Positions 11,741 through 22,547 of a stretch of 64,000 nt of DNA are shown piece after piece. The notes beneath the pieces were generated by a model that was not told the DNA's origin, made no database searches, and worked only from the letters and a program-made list of their open reading frames with translations. The stretch's first letter is position 1; every line of letters begins with the position of its first letter. The position numbers and the translations under genes are program-made. This stretch comes from Robertkochia sediminum. Lineage in GTDB: Bacteria; Bacteroidota; Bacteroidia; Flavobacteriales; Flavobacteriaceae. The stretch is taken from contig NZ_JADMKT010000074.1 of assembly GCF_016786255.1 (NCBI RefSeq), positions 321,123 through 385,122 on the forward strand. The letters run 5' to 3'.

Positions 11741-12460
11741 TTACTTTCTGCGGCGAGCTTTTCCTCTTCCGGCGTTTCCACCAGTTTTACCTCCTTGTTT
11801 CTTAGACATTCCGGTTAGAGGTGAAAGATCTCTCTTTCCGTAAACCTCGCCTTTCATGATCCATACCTTGATACCCAATCTACCGTAGGTAGTGTGAGCC
11901 TCTTCAAGCGCATAATCAATGTCAGCTCTGAATGTTGACAATGGAATACGACCATCTTTGTAAGCCTCTGAACGTGCCATTTCAGCACCGTTCAAACGAC
12001 CTGAGATCTGGATCTTGATACCTTCGGCGTTCATTCTCATTGCAGCAGCAATAGCCATTTTGATTGCACGACGATAAGAAATACGATTCTCGATCTGACG
12101 TGCGATGCTTGAAGCAACGAGGTTAGCATCTAGTTCCGGTCTTTTGATCTCAAAGATGTTGATCTGAACTTCCTTGTCGGTGATCTTTTTAAGTTCCTCT
12201 TTCAGCTTGTCTACCTCCTGTCCGCCTTTCCCGATAATGATACCAGGACGGGCAGTGGTGATAGTAACGGTTACAAGCTTTAAAGTACGCTCGATGATCA
12301 CTCTGGATACACTAGCTTTAGAAAGACGTGCATGGATGTACTTTCTGATCTTATCGTCTTCAGCAAGCTTATCCCCGTAGTCGTTACCTCCGTACCAGTT
12401 GGATTCCCATCCTCTGATGATACCAAGGCGATTTCCGATTGGATTTGTCTTTTGTCCCAT
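11741..12460 (-). CDS. rpsC: 30S ribosomal protein S3
   Basis: S3 lies at the mRNA entry tunnel with S4 and S5. The 239-aa product starts [20 protein letters not shown]. It has a type 2 KH domain ([18 protein letters not shown] near residue 75), the C-terminal signature [20 protein letters not shown], and a Gly/Lys/Arg-rich tail. It follows rplV by 13 nt. Confidence 0.98.
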   Translation of the reverse strand: MGQKTNPIGNRLGIIRGWESNWYGGNDYGDKLAEDDKIRKYIHARLSKASVSRVIIERTLKLVTVTITTARPGIIIGKGGQEVDKLKEELKKITDKEVQINIFEIKRPELDANLVASSIARQIENRISYRRAIKMAIAAAMRMNAEGIKIQISGRLNGAEMARSEAYKDGRIPLSTFRADIDYALEEAHTTYGRLGIKVWIMKGEVYGKRDLSPLTGMSKKQGGKTGGNAGRGKARRRK

Positions 12461-12473
12461 ACTATCTAACTAA

Positions 12474-12881
12474 TTAACTTTGTGTATTATTATTAGAACC
12501 AAGCACTACAGTAACGTGATTGGAACGTTTTCTGATTCTGTGAGCACGACCCTGTGGCGCTGGACGAAGACGCTTAAGCATCGTTCCTCCGTCAACACGG
12601 ATCTCCTTAATGAATAAATCTGCATCCTCCAGGCTGGCATCCTCATTCTTAGCCTGCCAGTTTGCGATGGCAGAAAGAACGAGTTTCTCCAAACGGCGTG
12701 AAGCCTCCTTTTGGCTGAATCTCAAAATAGCAAGCGCCTTTTCAACTTTCTCACCTCTAACAAGATCAGCAACTAATCTCATCTTTCTTGGAGAAGTCGG
12801 GCAGTTATTCAACTTTGCAAATGCTAAGCTCTTCTTAGCCTCTTTTATTTGCTCTGCTTTTTCTCTTTTACGAACTCCCAT
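12474..12881 (-). CDS. rplV: 50S ribosomal protein L22
   Basis: L22 lines the peptide exit tunnel with a long hairpin. The 135-aa product has the core segment [20 protein letters not shown] and the hairpin end [21 protein letters not shown] short N-terminal extension ([17 protein letters not shown]) precedes the core. It lies 9 nt after rpsS. Confidence 0.97.
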   Translation of the reverse strand: MGVRKREKAEQIKEAKKSLAFAKLNNCPTSPRKMRLVADLVRGEKVEKALAILRFSQKEASRRLEKLVLSAIANWQAKNEDASLEDADLFIKEIRVDGGTMLKRLRPAPQGRAHRIRKRSNHVTVVLGSNNNTQS

Positions 12882-12890
12882 GGCTACTTA

Positions 12891-13169
12891 TTATTTTTTT
12901 CCTTTATTTTTTGCACCGGCGTGTCCTCTGAACGAACGGGTCGGTGAAAATTCTCCTAACTTGTGACCCACCATGTTCTCTGTTACATAAACAGGAACGA
13001 ACTGGCGGCCGTTGTGTACCGCTATGGTCTGACCTACGAAGTCGGGAGTGATCATTGACGCCCTGCTCCAGGTTTTGATAACGGTCTTCTTACCTGATTC
13101 AACGTTTTGTTGAACTTTTTTCTCTAATTTATAGTGAACGTAAGGTCCTTTTTTTAATGAACGTGCCAT
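12891..13169 (-). CDS. rpsS: 30S ribosomal protein S19
   Basis: S19 lies in the small-subunit head and forms a complex with S13. The 92-aa product starts [19 protein letters not shown]. It contains the signature [19 protein letters not shown] followed by [12 protein letters not shown]. It lies 11 nt after rplB. Confidence 0.98.
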   Translation of the reverse strand: MARSLKKGPYVHYKLEKKVQQNVESGKKTVIKTWSRASMITPDFVGQTIAVHNGRQFVPVYVTENMVGHKLGEFSPTRSFRGHAGAKNKGKK

Positions 13170-13180
13170 CTTTTAATACT

Positions 13181-14005
13181 TTATTTCTTTCTACGTTCTA
13201 CAATGTACTTATTACTCGCTTTGGTCTTAGAACGTGTTCTAAATCCTTTAGCAGGTAAACCTTTTCTAGATCTTGGGTGACCTCCGGAAGCTCTTCCTTC
13301 ACCACCACCCATTGGGTGATCTACAGGGTTCATCACTACTGGTCTTGTTCTAGGTCTTCTACCTAACCAGCGTTTTCTACCTGCCTTACCTGATACGATC
13401 AACTGGTGATCAGAGTTAGACACCGCACCGATAGTAGCCATACAATCTGCAAGCACCATACGGGTTTCTCCCGAAGGAAGCTTAACAGTTGCATACTTCC
13501 CATCACGCGCCATAAGCTGTGCAAAGGCCCCAGCCGAACGCGCCATAACCGCACCCTGTCCAGGACGCAGCTCGATGCAAGAAATAATAGTACCCAGAGG
13601 CACTTCACTCAAAGGCATTGCATTTCCGATCTCAGGAGCAGCACCTGAACCAGACACTACGGTTTGTCCAACCTGAAGTCCGTTCTGAGCAATGATGTAG
13701 CTCTTCTCACCGTCCTTGTAAACGATCAATGCAATAAACGCAGTTCTGTTTGGATCGTACTGGATCGACTCAACAGTAGCCTCAACTCCTGCCTTAGCTC
13801 TTTTGAAATCGATGATACGATACTTTCTCTTATGACCACCACCCATATAGCGCATGGTCATTTTTCCTTGACTGTTTCTACCTCCTGATTTTTTTAACGG
13901 AGCGAGCAAGCTCTTCTCCGGCTTGTCAGTAGTGATCGCGTCAAATCCGTTCACTACTCTAAATCGCTGACCAGGAGTAACTGGTTTTAATTTTCTAACT
14001 GACAT
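13181..14005 (-). CDS. rplB: 50S ribosomal protein L2
   Basis: L2 binds 23S rRNA near the peptidyl-transferase centre and is needed for subunit joining. The 274-aa product has the N-terminal OB and SH3-like domains and the highly conserved C-terminal loop [20 protein letters not shown]. It lies 11 nt after rplW. Confidence 0.98.
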   Translation of the reverse strand: MSVRKLKPVTPGQRFRVVNGFDAITTDKPEKSLLAPLKKSGGRNSQGKMTMRYMGGGHKRKYRIIDFKRAKAGVEATVESIQYDPNRTAFIALIVYKDGEKSYIIAQNGLQVGQTVVSGSGAAPEIGNAMPLSEVPLGTIISCIELRPGQGAVMARSAGAFAQLMARDGKYATVKLPSGETRMVLADCMATIGAVSNSDHQLIVSGKAGRKRWLGRRPRTRPVVMNPVDHPMGGGEGRASGGHPRSRKGLPAKGFRTRSKTKASNKYIVERRKK

Positions 14006-14016
14006 TCCGTCTCTAC

Positions 14017-14307
14017 TTAAATATTACTATAAAAATCAATAATATCTCCTTCAGCCACCTGAACGATCGCTTTTTTATAAGCGTTGGTCTTTCCATTCTG
14101 GATACCGCTCTTGGTGTAACGAGTACTACGCTTTGGCCCGTAGTTCATGGTACGAACTTTTTCAACAGAAACACCATAGGTAGCCTCTACCGCATTCTTG
14201 ATCTCGATCTTGTTTGCTCTGGTATCAACCAGGAAACCATAACGATTGTTCAACTCGCTGTCTGCGGTTGCTTTTTCCGTAATAATAGGCTTAATTAACA
14301 CACTCAT
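14017..14307 (-). CDS. rplW: 50S ribosomal protein L23
   Basis: L23 lies at the peptide exit and docks the signal recognition particle and trigger factor. The 96-aa product starts [19 protein letters not shown], the usual opening of flavobacterial L23. An in-frame ATG three codons earlier (14316, MKP...) overlaps the rplD stop as TAATG and is a real alternative start, since the same overlap joins rplC and rplD. Confidence 0.93.
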   Translation of the reverse strand: MSVLIKPIITEKATADSELNNRYGFLVDTRANKIEIKNAVEATYGVSVEKVRTMNYGPKRSTRYTKSGIQNGKTNAYKKAIVQVAEGDIIDFYSNI

Positions 14308-14315
14308 GGGTTTCA

Positions 14316-14945
14316 TTATTTACTTAAATTCGACACAATACCTTCCAGAGACCCTTCAAAAAACACGATGTTGTTTGCATTAACAATCTTGTAAGTGTTT
14401 AATTCTGAAGGAGTTACCACTTCTGAGGCCTTCAAATTGCGCGACGACAAATATACATTTTTATTTGCATCACCCAACACGAACAGCGACTTTTTACCAT
14501 CTAACCCTAAGGCTTTCAGGACAGAAGAAAATTCCTTGGTCTTTGGAGTCTCAAAATTGAAGTCCTCTACTACGATGATCTGGTTCTCTTTTGCTTTTGC
14601 AGAAAGAGCCGATCTTCTTGCCAGCTTCTTCAATCCTTTAGTAAGCTTCTGAGTATAGTCTTTTGGTCTTGGACCAAAAATTCTACCACCACCTTTAAAG
14701 ATAGGCGACTTGATGCTACCCGCACGGGCGGTACCGGTACCCTTTTGCTTCTTGATCTTACGGGTACTTCCCGCGATCTCGGCACGCTCCTTAGACTTGT
14801 GCGTTCCCTGACGCTGATTGGCCAGGTACTGTTTTACGTCTAAGTAAACAGCGTGAGTGCTTGGCTCTATACCGAAAACTGATTCTGAAAGGCTAACCTT
14901 TCTTCCGGTTTCTTTTCCGTTTTTATCTAATACTGCTACTTCCAT
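14316..14945 (-). CDS. rplD: 50S ribosomal protein L4
   Basis: L4 reaches into the exit tunnel, and in E. coli it also represses the S10 operon. The 209-aa product starts [20 protein letters not shown]. It has the tunnel-loop segment [20 protein letters not shown] and the motif [20 protein letters not shown]. The ATG at 14945 is chosen because it overlaps the rplC stop (TAATG) and begins the conserved part; the 15-codon upstream extension is not family-like. Confidence 0.96.
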   Translation of the reverse strand: MEVAVLDKNGKETGRKVSLSESVFGIEPSTHAVYLDVKQYLANQRQGTHKSKERAEIAGSTRKIKKQKGTGTARAGSIKSPIFKGGGRIFGPRPKDYTQKLTKGLKKLARRSALSAKAKENQIIVVEDFNFETPKTKEFSSVLKALGLDGKKSLFVLGDANKNVYLSSRNLKASEVVTPSELNTYKIVNANNIVFFEGSLEGIVSNLSK

Positions 14946-15562
14946 TACTTCTGAACGATTACGTAAGCATTTTTGTGACCTGGAACACACCCCTTAACAA
15001 CAAGAAGGTTTTTCTCAGGAACCACTTTCAACACTTTCAGGTTTTGTACTGTTACTCTTTCTGCACCCATTTGACCAGCCATGCGCATTCCTTTGAATAC
15101 ACGCGCCGGGTAAGATGCTGCACCGATAGAACCAGGAGCTCTCAGACGGTTGTGCTGACCGTGAGTGGCCTGTCCAACACCGCCGAAGCCATGTCTCTTA
15201 ACAACACCCTGAAATCCTTTTCCTTTAGATGTACCACTTACATCTACAAATTCTCCAGCTGTAAATTGCTCTACTGTAATAGTATCGCCTAATTTGTACT
15301 CACCTTCAAAATCCTGGAACTCGACAACTTTCCTTTTAGGAGCAGTACCTGCTTTCTTAGCGTGACCTGATTCAGCCTTGTTAGCATGTCTTTCTGCCTT
15401 GTCATCGAAACCAAGCTGAAGAGCCTCATACCCGTCAACCTCTTTGGTTCTGACTTGGGTAACTACACATGGTCCAGCCTCGATAACAGTACAAGGAATG
15501 TTCTTCCCGTTCTCATCGAACAGACTGGTCATACCAATTTTCTTTCCAATTAACCCAGACAT
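14945..15562 (-). CDS. rplC: 50S ribosomal protein L3
   Basis: L3 starts large-subunit assembly and has a loop close to the peptidyl-transferase centre. The 205-aa product starts [20 protein letters not shown]. It contains the signature [20 protein letters not shown] and [17 protein letters not shown]. Its start lies 189 nt from the rpsJ stop, by far the widest gap inside the superoperon. Confidence 0.98.
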   Translation of the reverse strand: MSGLIGKKIGMTSLFDENGKNIPCTVIEAGPCVVTQVRTKEVDGYEALQLGFDDKAERHANKAESGHAKKAGTAPKRKVVEFQDFEGEYKLGDTITVEQFTAGEFVDVSGTSKGKGFQGVVKRHGFGGVGQATHGQHNRLRAPGSIGAASYPARVFKGMRMAGQMGAERVTVQNLKVLKVVPEKNLLVVKGCVPGHKNAYVIVQK

Positions 15563-15583
15563 TCTAATTTAATTTAATAACCC

Positions 15584-15606
15584 GCAACCCTCATATTTTC
15601 GGTTGC
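15584..15606 (-). promoter_or_regulatory. Small hairpin in the rplC leader
   Basis: GCAACC (15584-15589) pairs with GGTTGC (15601-15606) across an 11-nt loop, 22 nt before the rplC ATG. It lies downstream of the terminator-like hairpin of the same gap. A regulatory role is only suggested by its position. Confidence 0.3.
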
Positions 15607-15635
15607 AAGCCGTTGTTAGTAATTACTCATTATTC

Positions 15636-15679
15636 AAAAAACTTCAGGGCCAAAAAAATACATTTTCAACCCTGAAAGT
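15636..15679 (-). terminator. Terminator-like hairpin between rpsJ and rplC
   Basis: On the minus strand CTTTCAGGG pairs with CCCTGAAG across a 20-nt loop; the core stem is TTCAGGG/CCCTGAA. A run of six U follows directly. The shape fits a weak intrinsic terminator or attenuator inside the operon. The long loop makes it uncertain. Confidence 0.4.
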
Positions 15680-15751
15680 ATTTTTCCGTTTTTCCCTCGC
15701 GAAACGCTCAGGACATGTTGTGCACTCCTTCCGGTGACACACGGAGAGAAC

Positions 15752-16057
15752 TTATACCTTGATCTCTACCTCAACCCCGCTAGGAAGCTCAAGCTTCATT
15801 AGCGCATCAATGGTCTTTGAAGACGAGCTGTAGATATCTAAAAGTCTCTTATAAGAACTCAACTGGAACTGCTCTCTCGACTTCTTGTTCACGTGAGGAG
15901 AACGAAGCACAGTAAAGATCTTCTTGTGGGTTGGCAATGGGATAGGCCCGGTTACCACAGCCCCGGTAGTTTTTACCGTTTTTACGATCTTCTCAGCAGA
16001 CTTGTCCACGAGGTTGTGATCGTACGACTTTAACTTTATTCTGATTTTCTGACTCAT
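15752..16057 (-). CDS. rpsJ: 30S ribosomal protein S10
   Basis: S10 is a small-subunit head protein and partner of NusB in antitermination. The 101-aa product contains [40 protein letters not shown] and [14 protein letters not shown], all family signatures. It lies 11 nt after fusA, so the str and S10 groups are joined. Confidence 0.98.
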   Translation of the reverse strand: MSQKIRIKLKSYDHNLVDKSAEKIVKTVKTTGAVVTGPIPLPTHKKIFTVLRSPHVNKKSREQFQLSSYKRLLDIYSSSSKTIDALMKLELPSGVEVEIKV

Positions 16058-16068
16058 TTTCTTTAGAT

Positions 16069-18198
16069 TTAAGCATTAGCTCCTTTAGCAGCCTTGATCA
16101 CTTCCTCAGCAATGTTAGAAGGAGTTTCTGCGTAGTGGGAGAATTCCATTGTAGAAGTAGCTCGCCCAGAAGAAAGGGTTCTCAAAGAAGTTACATAACC
16201 AAACATCTCTGAAAGTGGCACTTCAGCCTTGATCACCTTAGAACCGGCTCTGTCGCTCATGTTGTTTACCTGACCACGACGACGGTTAAGATCACCTACG
16301 ATATCACCCATATTCTCTTCCGGAGTAAGCACCTCCAGCTTCATAATAGGCTCCATGATGATCGCTCTCGCCTTCTTAGCAGCTTCCTTGTAACCAAGTT
16401 TAGCAGCCAATTCGAACGACAACTGATCAGAATCCACAGGGTGGAAAGATCCATCCTTAAGAGTCACCTTCATGGCATCCATCTCAAATCCGGCAAGCGG
16501 ACCATTCTTCATAGCCTCCTTGAATCCTTTCTCTACTGAAGGGATAAATTCCTTAGGAATGTTACCACCTTTCACTTCGTTCACGAACTCAAGTCCAACC
16601 TTACCTTCCTCAGCAGGCTCCATAGTAAATACGATATCTGCGAACTTACCACGTCCACCGGTTTGCTTCTTATAGGTCTCTCTATGATCTGCATTTCCGG
16701 TAATCGCCTCCTTGTACTCTACCTGAGGAGCTCCCTGGTTAACCTCTACCTTAAACTCACGCTTAAGACGGTCAACGATAATATCAAGGTGAAGCTCACC
16801 CATACCTGAGATAATAGTCTGTCCTGAAGCTTCGTCAGTTTTCACCTGGAAAGTAGGATCCTCTTCAGCAAGTTTAGCAAGTGCCATACCCAACTTATCT
16901 ACGTCGGCCTTAGTTTTAGGCTCAACAGCGATACCGATCACAGGATCAGGGAAGTTCATACTCTCAAGAACGATCGGATGCTTCTCATCAGAAAGCGTAT
17001 CCCCGGTCTTAATATCTTTAAATCCAACAGCAGCTCCGATATCACCAGCTTCGATGAAGTCGATAGCATTCTGCTTGTTTGAGTGCATCTGATAGATTCT
17101 CGAGATACGCTCTTTCTTACCTGAACGGTTGTTCAATACGTAAGAACCAGCATCAAGTCTACCTGAATAAGCACGGAAAAAAGCCAGACGACCTACGAAC
17201 GGGTCGGTAGCGATCTTAAATGCAAGTGCAGCAAAAGGAGCATCTACACTAGGCTTACGACTGATCTCTTCTTCAGTATCAGGATTAGTTCCAACGATAG
17301 CCTCCTTATCTACTGGAGAAGGAAGGTAACGACAAACACAGTCAAGAAGGAACTGAACTCCTTTGTTCTTGAATGAAGAACCACAAACCATAGGCACAAA
17401 GCTAAGGTCCATAACCGCAGCGCGAACCGCAGCGTGGATCTCATCTTCTGTGATAGAGTTCTCATCTTCGAAGAACTTCTCCATCAACTCCTCATCGTAC
17501 TCAGCAACAGCCTCGATAAGCTGCGCTCTGTACATATCTACCTCCTCTTGCATATCGGCAGGAATATCCACCTCATCAAAAGTAGACCCGAAGTTATCTT
17601 CGTGCCATACGATAGCTCTGTTCTTTACCAGGTCAACGATACCTTTAAAGTCTGCCTCTTCTCCGATAGGGAGTACAAGTGGCACGGCTTTAGAACCAAG
17701 CATCTCTTTAACCTGCTTACAAACCGCAAGGAAGTTAGACCCCTGACGGTCCATTTTATTTACGAAACCGATACGTGGTACGTTGTAGTTGTCTGCAAGT
17801 CTCCAGTTCGTCTCAGACTGAGGCTCCACCCCGTCTACCGCACTAAAAAGGAATACCAGACCATCAAGCACACGAAGGGAACGGTTAACCTCAACGGTAA
17901 AGTCAACGTGCCCGGGAGTATCGATAATGTTAAAGTGGTAATCTTTAGCATTAGGAAGAGGCTGCCCTTTTTCCATTGGGAACTTCCAGGTACAGGTAGT
18001 CGCTGCAGAGGTAATGGTAATACCACGCTCCTGCTCTTGCTCCATCCAGTCCATAGTAGCTGCACCGTCGTGCACCTCTCCGATCTTATGACTAATACCG
18101 GTATAGAAAAGGATACGCTCAGTAGTCGTAGTCTTCCCTGCGTCGATGTGCGCCGCAATACCGATATTTCTTGTATATTTTAAATCTCTTGTTGCCAT
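16069..18198 (-). CDS. fusA: Elongation factor G
   Basis: EF-G is the GTPase that drives translocation and, with RRF, ribosome recycling. The 709-aa length is typical. The G domain opens with [19 protein letters not shown] (about residue 16), then DTPGHVDFT and NKMDRQG; domains II to V follow, including [20 protein letters not shown] and RRRGQVNNM. It sits between rpsG (20 nt) and rpsJ. Confidence 0.98.
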   Translation of the reverse strand: MATRDLKYTRNIGIAAHIDAGKTTTTERILFYTGISHKIGEVHDGAATMDWMEQEQERGITITSAATTCTWKFPMEKGQPLPNAKDYHFNIIDTPGHVDFTVEVNRSLRVLDGLVFLFSAVDGVEPQSETNWRLADNYNVPRIGFVNKMDRQGSNFLAVCKQVKEMLGSKAVPLVLPIGEEADFKGIVDLVKNRAIVWHEDNFGSTFDEVDIPADMQEEVDMYRAQLIEAVAEYDEELMEKFFEDENSITEDEIHAAVRAAVMDLSFVPMVCGSSFKNKGVQFLLDCVCRYLPSPVDKEAIVGTNPDTEEEISRKPSVDAPFAALAFKIATDPFVGRLAFFRAYSGRLDAGSYVLNNRSGKKERISRIYQMHSNKQNAIDFIEAGDIGAAVGFKDIKTGDTLSDEKHPIVLESMNFPDPVIGIAVEPKTKADVDKLGMALAKLAEEDPTFQVKTDEASGQTIISGMGELHLDIIVDRLKREFKVEVNQGAPQVEYKEAITGNADHRETYKKQTGGRGKFADIVFTMEPAEEGKVGLEFVNEVKGGNIPKEFIPSVEKGFKEAMKNGPLAGFEMDAMKVTLKDGSFHPVDSDQLSFELAAKLGYKEAAKKARAIIMEPIMKLEVLTPEENMGDIVGDLNRRRGQVNNMSDRAGSKVIKAEVPLSEMFGYVTSLRTLSSGRATSTMEFSHYAETPSNIAEEVIKAAKGANA

Positions 18199-18218
18199 TT
18201 TCTAAACGTGCTTTTTAG

Positions 18219-18695
18219 TTAAAATCTAAAGTGAGAGAACGCCTTGTTAGCCTCAGCCATCTTGTGTGTATCCACTCTTTTCTTAACAGCAGCACCTTCT
18301 TCTTTGGCAGCCGCAAGAATTTCATTCGCTAAACGAAGCGCCATTGACTTCTCATTACGCTTACGCGCATATCCGATCAACCACTTCATCGCCATAGAAA
18401 CCTTTCTGTCTGGTCTGATCTGCATAGGAATTTGGAAAGTAGCCCCTCCAACTCGTCTGCTTCGTACCTCTACGTGAGGCATTACGTTAGATAACGCATC
18501 TTTCCAGATCTCAAGCGCGGTCTTTTCTTCGTCTTGTTTCTTCTCCTCAACTATATCAATAGCATCGTAGAATACTTTAAAAGCAATAGACTTTTTACCG
18601 TCCCACATCATCATGTTCACGAATCGAGTCACTAACTGATCGTTGAACCTTGGATCCGGTAAAAGAGGTCTCTTTTTAGCCTGTCTTTTTCTCAT
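18219..18695 (-). CDS. rpsG: 30S ribosomal protein S7
   Basis: S7 starts assembly of the small-subunit head and lies at the E site. The 158-aa product starts [20 protein letters not shown]. It carries the conserved [19 protein letters not shown] segment and ends [14 protein letters not shown]. It lies 22 nt after rpsL. Confidence 0.98.
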   Translation of the reverse strand: MRKRQAKKRPLLPDPRFNDQLVTRFVNMMMWDGKKSIAFKVFYDAIDIVEEKKQDEEKTALEIWKDALSNVMPHVEVRSRRVGGATFQIPMQIRPDRKVSMAMKWLIGYARKRNEKSMALRLANEILAAAKEEGAAVKKRVDTHKMAEANKAFSHFRF

Positions 18696-18717
18696 GTCTT
18701 CTTTTTAAAAGTTTTAA

Positions 18718-19092
18718 TTACTTTTTAGGGCGTTTCGCACCGTACTTAGATCTACGTTGCGTTCTACCCTGAACACCTGCTGTATCCAGTGCACCACGAA
18801 CGATGTGATACCTAACTCCCGGTAAGTCTTTTACCCTTCCGCCTCTTACTAATACTATCGAGTGCTCTTGCAAATTGTGACCCTCTCCCGGGATGTAAGC
18901 ATTCACTTCCTTACCGTTAGTAAGACGAACCCTTGCTACTTTACGCATAGCCGAGTTAGGCTTCTTAGGTGTGGTAGTGTAAACACGCGTACAAACCCCT
19001 CTTCTCTGAGGACACGAATCCAAAGCAGCCGATTTACTCTTCTTAGTAATCGTAGCTCTTCCTTTTCGTACTAATTGTGAAATTGTTGGCAT
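18718..19092 (-). CDS. rpsL: 30S ribosomal protein S12
   Basis: S12 lies at the decoding centre. The 124-aa product contains [31 protein letters not shown] and [13 protein letters not shown]. The lysines in the KPNSA and RVKDLPG loops, where streptomycin-resistance changes usually occur, are the normal residues. It is the first gene of the superoperon, about 100 nt from the promoter at 19193-19223. Confidence 0.98.
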   Translation of the reverse strand: MPTISQLVRKGRATITKKSKSAALDSCPQRRGVCTRVYTTTPKKPNSAMRKVARVRLTNGKEVNAYIPGEGHNLQEHSIVLVRGGRVKDLPGVRYHIVRGALDTAGVQGRTQRRSKYGAKRPKK

Positions 19093-19516
19093 AATTTACT
19101 TTACAATAAACATTATTTTAAAATCTCAAACCGCACGTCCTGCAAGGGCATAGAACCCCCTGAAACAGAAGTACATGCCGATTTGAGGGTCGCAAAGGTA
19201 GAAATATTTCCCAATAAATCAAACCTTAATTGATTAATTTTCAACAACCTTACGTTTTTACTGAAACAAGAAGAACAAAGTCCAAAAAATGGCAATAATC
19301 CTGCAAAGCTTTTAGCAACCCAACCACACCAGTCAATACCCCGCGCCGAGAAATACAACCCACCTGCTTCACCAATTTTCAAATCCGGGCGAAATCCTCC
19401 AGCATCAACGCTCAACACTATATTTCCACGAAATAAAAGCATATTTCACCCCATTTAACATCGTTTAAGTACTGATTTTCAGACTTTTATTATTTATTAA
19501 TCAAATAACAGTACGG
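19093..19516. other. Divergent intergenic region rpsL / susC
   Basis: These 424 nt separate the minus-strand superoperon from the plus-strand SusC gene. The left part (19093-19192) is the rpsL leader and 19193-19223 its promoter. In the remaining 293 nt I see no open frame with family features, no tRNA and no TAnnTTTG box for the SusC gene, only AT-rich sequence next to the susC start. Confidence 0.6.
19193..19223 (-). promoter_or_regulatory. Main promoter of the ribosomal superoperon
   Basis: On the minus strand the sequence reads TTTG (19223-19220), a spacer of exactly 19 nt, then TACCTTTG (19200-19193). Both boxes and the spacing match the Bacteroidota housekeeping promoter TTTG-N19-TAnnTTTG. 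Transcription would start near 19187, giving an rpsL leader of about 95 nt. Confidence 0.88.
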
Positions 19517-22500
19517 ATGAAATCAAGCTACAACTTGTTATTAACGCTTACCATGGCGTTGATAACACAACTGGCCGTGTCGCAAACCAACACCTATAGC
19601 GGAGTGGTTTCTGATCCCGACGGATTCCCCCTTCCAGGTGCCAATGTCCTTATCAAAGGCACGACCACAGGAACACAGACCGATTTTGACGGAAACTACA
19701 GCATCGACGCCTCTATTGGCGATGTCATTGTATTCTCTTATGTCGGTATGAGAACAGTAGAAACAACCGTCACAAACGACACCCCCACCACCCTGAACAT
19801 GGTCCTCGACATCGACGCCCAATCGCTTGACGAAGTGGTTGTGGTAGGATACGGTACATCGACCAAGCGAAAGGTTACCGACAATATCGCATCGATCTCT
19901 TCCGAACAGATCGCAGAGATACCCACTCCCAGTGTGCAAAACACCCTGGCAGGTAAGGCCGCCGGAGTACAGATCAACCAGGTCAACGGTAAGGCCGAAT
20001 CAGGGATCAAGATCCGGGTTCGCGGGGTGGCGACCATATCATCTTCCCAGGAACCCCTGTATGTGATCGACGGGGTCCCCATGATCAACAACGATGAAAG
20101 TGTGAACGGCTCTCCTATCAACCCGCTGGTAGGGATCAACCCGCAGGACATTGAATCTATCCAGATCCTGAAAGATGCCTCCTCAGCAGCGATCTATGGA
20201 GCCCGGGGTACCAACGGGGTCGTACTAATCACCACCAAAAAAGGTAAGGAAGGAAAAACGAGGGTTAGCCTAAACACCTCGTATGGCTTTAGTCAACCAA
20301 CCAATAAAAGAGAATGGCTAAATACAGCCGAATACGTCGAACTCTTTACCGAAGCTGCACTGAACTCCGGCTTTACCGAAGACGACGCCGCTTTTTTCTT
20401 TAACCTATTTGCCGAAAACGAAGAAGACTGGAGAGACGGACTCGTTGATACCGATTGGCAGGATCTTGCCCTAGTTGACGGGTCGGTTGAAGATTTTTCT
20501 GTTAATGTATCCGGAGGGAACGAAAAAACGACCTTCTTTATCTCTACAGGATACAATAAAACCGACGCCATTATTCGGGGGAATGACCTGGAGAGATATT
20601 CTCTGAGAACCAACCTCAATCATACGATCTCCGAAAAATTCTCCACCGGATTTGGGGTCGGGATCTCCAAAACAAAGGTCAACAGACTCTCTAACGACAA
20701 CGCCTTTGCAACACCACTTCAAGGTATCGCCCAGGTACCATTTTCAAAACCCTACCAGGACGATGGGGTCATTCCAAATCCCAATACCTTATATTACAAC
20801 TTCCTTTTCCAGGAGTACAACGCAGACCATCAATCGAACATTTGGAGGGTCCTTGCAAACGTATACCTCCAATGGAATATGACCGAAAACCTGAATTTCA
20901 GAACAGAGGTCGGATACGATTTCAATAGCCAGGTAGAGGAACGTTTTTTCGGTAGTCTCACCGAATCGGCATCGACCAACGGATTTGCAGATGCCAATGC
21001 AGTACAAAATGAAAAATACGTTCTTAACAACTATTTCACCTTTAATAAGGACCTCGCCGAAGACATCAATATGGAAGCCATCCTCGGGATGTCCTTTGAA
21101 GACGACCGAAGGAGATTGCAGTTCGTAGAGGGGCAAGAATTCCCGTCAGACGACCTTCAAACTGTAAGCAGTGCTTCGGAGATCGTAGGGGGCGGATCTA
21201 CAAGAACCGCTTTTAACTTCCTGTCGTATTTCGCAAGAACCAACTTTTCATTGTGGAACAAGCTGTTATTAAAAGCCAGTTTACGTTACGACGGATCATC
21301 CCGATTTGGTGCAGATGAGCGCTACGGTTGGTTCCCGGCATTCTCAGCAGGTTACATCCTCAGCGAAGAAGAATTCTTAAGAGACAACAACACCCTGACC
21401 CTGCTCAAGCTCAGAGCCAGCTGGGGAGTCACAGGAAACGCAGGGATCGGCAATTTCGCCTCCAGAAGTTTATTCCAAGGGGCGTCCTACAACAATCGTG
21501 CTGCTCTGGTCCCCACACAGATCGGAGACCCTTCACTTAAATGGGAGACTACCACACAATGGGACCTGGGGCTCGATTTCGGATTTGCACGCAACCGAAT
21601 CACCGGGGAGATAGATTACTACAACAAAACCACCAGCGACCTGCTACTGGCCCAACCGGTACCATCGACCTCTGGCTTTTTGAACATTACCCGTAATGTA
21701 GGGGAGATCAGAAACACGGGAGTAGAATTCGTGCTGAACACTAAGAACTTTATCAAAGAGAATTTCCGATGGACCACGAGCTTCAATATCGCCAGAAACA
21801 TCAACGAGGTAATAGACCTTCCCGGAGGCGACATCATCTCCGGAGTTAACATTGTTCGCGAAGGAGAGTCCATTGCCGACTTCTACCTGGTAGAGTTTGC
21901 TGGGGTAGACCCCGATAATGGAGACGCCCTTTTCTACAGAAACACTCCCTTGGAAGACGGAAGCCTCGACCGTTCTACCACCAACAACTTCAATGAAGCC
22001 TCAAGGGTGATCGCAGGCTCAGCGTTCCCAGACCTGATCGCAGGTCTTACGAACACCATCAACTTTTACGATTTTGATTTTTCATTCACCTTTCAGGGAC
22101 AATGGGGCGCCTCCATCTTTAATTCGGGAGGCCGATTCCAAAGCGCAAGTGCCGATTTCTTCGACAACCAATCGAGAGACCAGCTGGATCGATGGCAACA
22201 ACCCGGAGACATCACCAACGTACCTCAGGCCAGACTCTTTGGAGCGAACGGAACGCAAAACTCTACGCGATATTTGCAAAATGCCGACTTTATACGATTG
22301 CGAAACCTGTCCTTCGGATATACCATTCCAACAACATTTACAGAGAAGTTCAGTATCTCACGACTACGCCTTTATTTCACAGGCTTCAACCTGCTCACCT
22401 TCACTGATTACAACGGTTGGGATCCGGAGGCAACGGCCGACTTTAACGCTGACAACGCACTTAATGTGGGACGCGAATTTTATTCTGCCCCTCCGGCTAA

Positions 22501-22534
22501 AACCTATTCTATAGGGGTTAATATTGATTTTTAA
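19517..22534 (+). CDS. SusC/RagA family TonB-dependent outer-membrane transporter
   Basis: Proteins of this family import bound oligomers through the outer membrane with a SusD lid, using TonB energy. The 1005-aa product has a signal peptide (about 1-22, ending AVSQ). A carboxypeptidase-regulatory-like domain follows (about 25-105, GVVSDPDGFPLPGANVLIKG), then the SLDEVVVVGYGT TonB-box region, a plug with the YVIDGVPM and YGARGTNGVVLITTKKG motifs, and a C-terminal barrel ending in Phe. It overlaps nothing; the SusD partner starts 14 nt later. No glycosidase, peptidase or regulator lies beside it, so the substrate is unknown. Confidence 0.95.
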   Translation: MKSSYNLLLTLTMALITQLAVSQTNTYSGVVSDPDGFPLPGANVLIKGTTTGTQTDFDGNYSIDASIGDVIVFSYVGMRTVETTVTNDTPTTLNMVLDIDAQSLDEVVVVGYGTSTKRKVTDNIASISSEQIAEIPTPSVQNTLAGKAAGVQINQVNGKAESGIKIRVRGVATISSSQEPLYVIDGVPMINNDESVNGSPINPLVGINPQDIESIQILKDASSAAIYGARGTNGVVLITTKKGKEGKTRVSLNTSYGFSQPTNKREWLNTAEYVELFTEAALNSGFTEDDAAFFFNLFAENEEDWRDGLVDTDWQDLALVDGSVEDFSVNVSGGNEKTTFFISTGYNKTDAIIRGNDLERYSLRTNLNHTISEKFSTGFGVGISKTKVNRLSNDNAFATPLQGIAQVPFSKPYQDDGVIPNPNTLYYNFLFQEYNADHQSNIWRVLANVYLQWNMTENLNFRTEVGYDFNSQVEERFFGSLTESASTNGFADANAVQNEKYVLNNYFTFNKDLAEDINMEAILGMSFEDDRRRLQFVEGQEFPSDDLQTVSSASEIVGGGSTRTAFNFLSYFARTNFSLWNKLLLKASLRYDGSSRFGADERYGWFPAFSAGYILSEEEFLRDNNTLTLLKLRASWGVTGNAGIGNFASRSLFQGASYNNRAALVPTQIGDPSLKWETTTQWDLGLDFGFARNRITGEIDYYNKTTSDLLLAQPVPSTSGFLNITRNVGEIRNTGVEFVLNTKNFIKENFRWTTSFNIARNINEVIDLPGGDIISGVNIVREGESIADFYLVEFAGVDPDNGDALFYRNTPLEDGSLDRSTTNNFNEASRVIAGSAFPDLIAGLTNTINFYDFDFSFTFQGQWGASIFNSGGRFQSASADFFDNQSRDQLDRWQQPGDITNVPQARLFGANGTQNSTRYLQNADFIRLRNLSFGYTIPTTFTEKFSISRLRLYFTGFNLLTFTDYNGWDPEATADFNADNALNVGREFYSAPPAKTYSIGVNIDF

Positions 22535-22547
22535 ACACGTGAAGACT

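Noticed and set aside
14308-14316. Longer rplW start (MKP) overlapping rplD as TAATG
   Set aside because: It is possible, but L23 homologues usually begin at MSVLIKP, so the shorter start was used and the alternative noted.
17434-18183. Plus-strand open frame of 249 codons
   Set aside because: It lies antisense inside fusA, which has full family matches over its whole length. The frame is open only because of fusA codon use.
19113-19442. Minus-strand open frame of 109 codons upstream of rpsL
   Set aside because: It runs across the consensus promoter at 19193-19223, has no recognisable domain and uses unusual composition for the genome.
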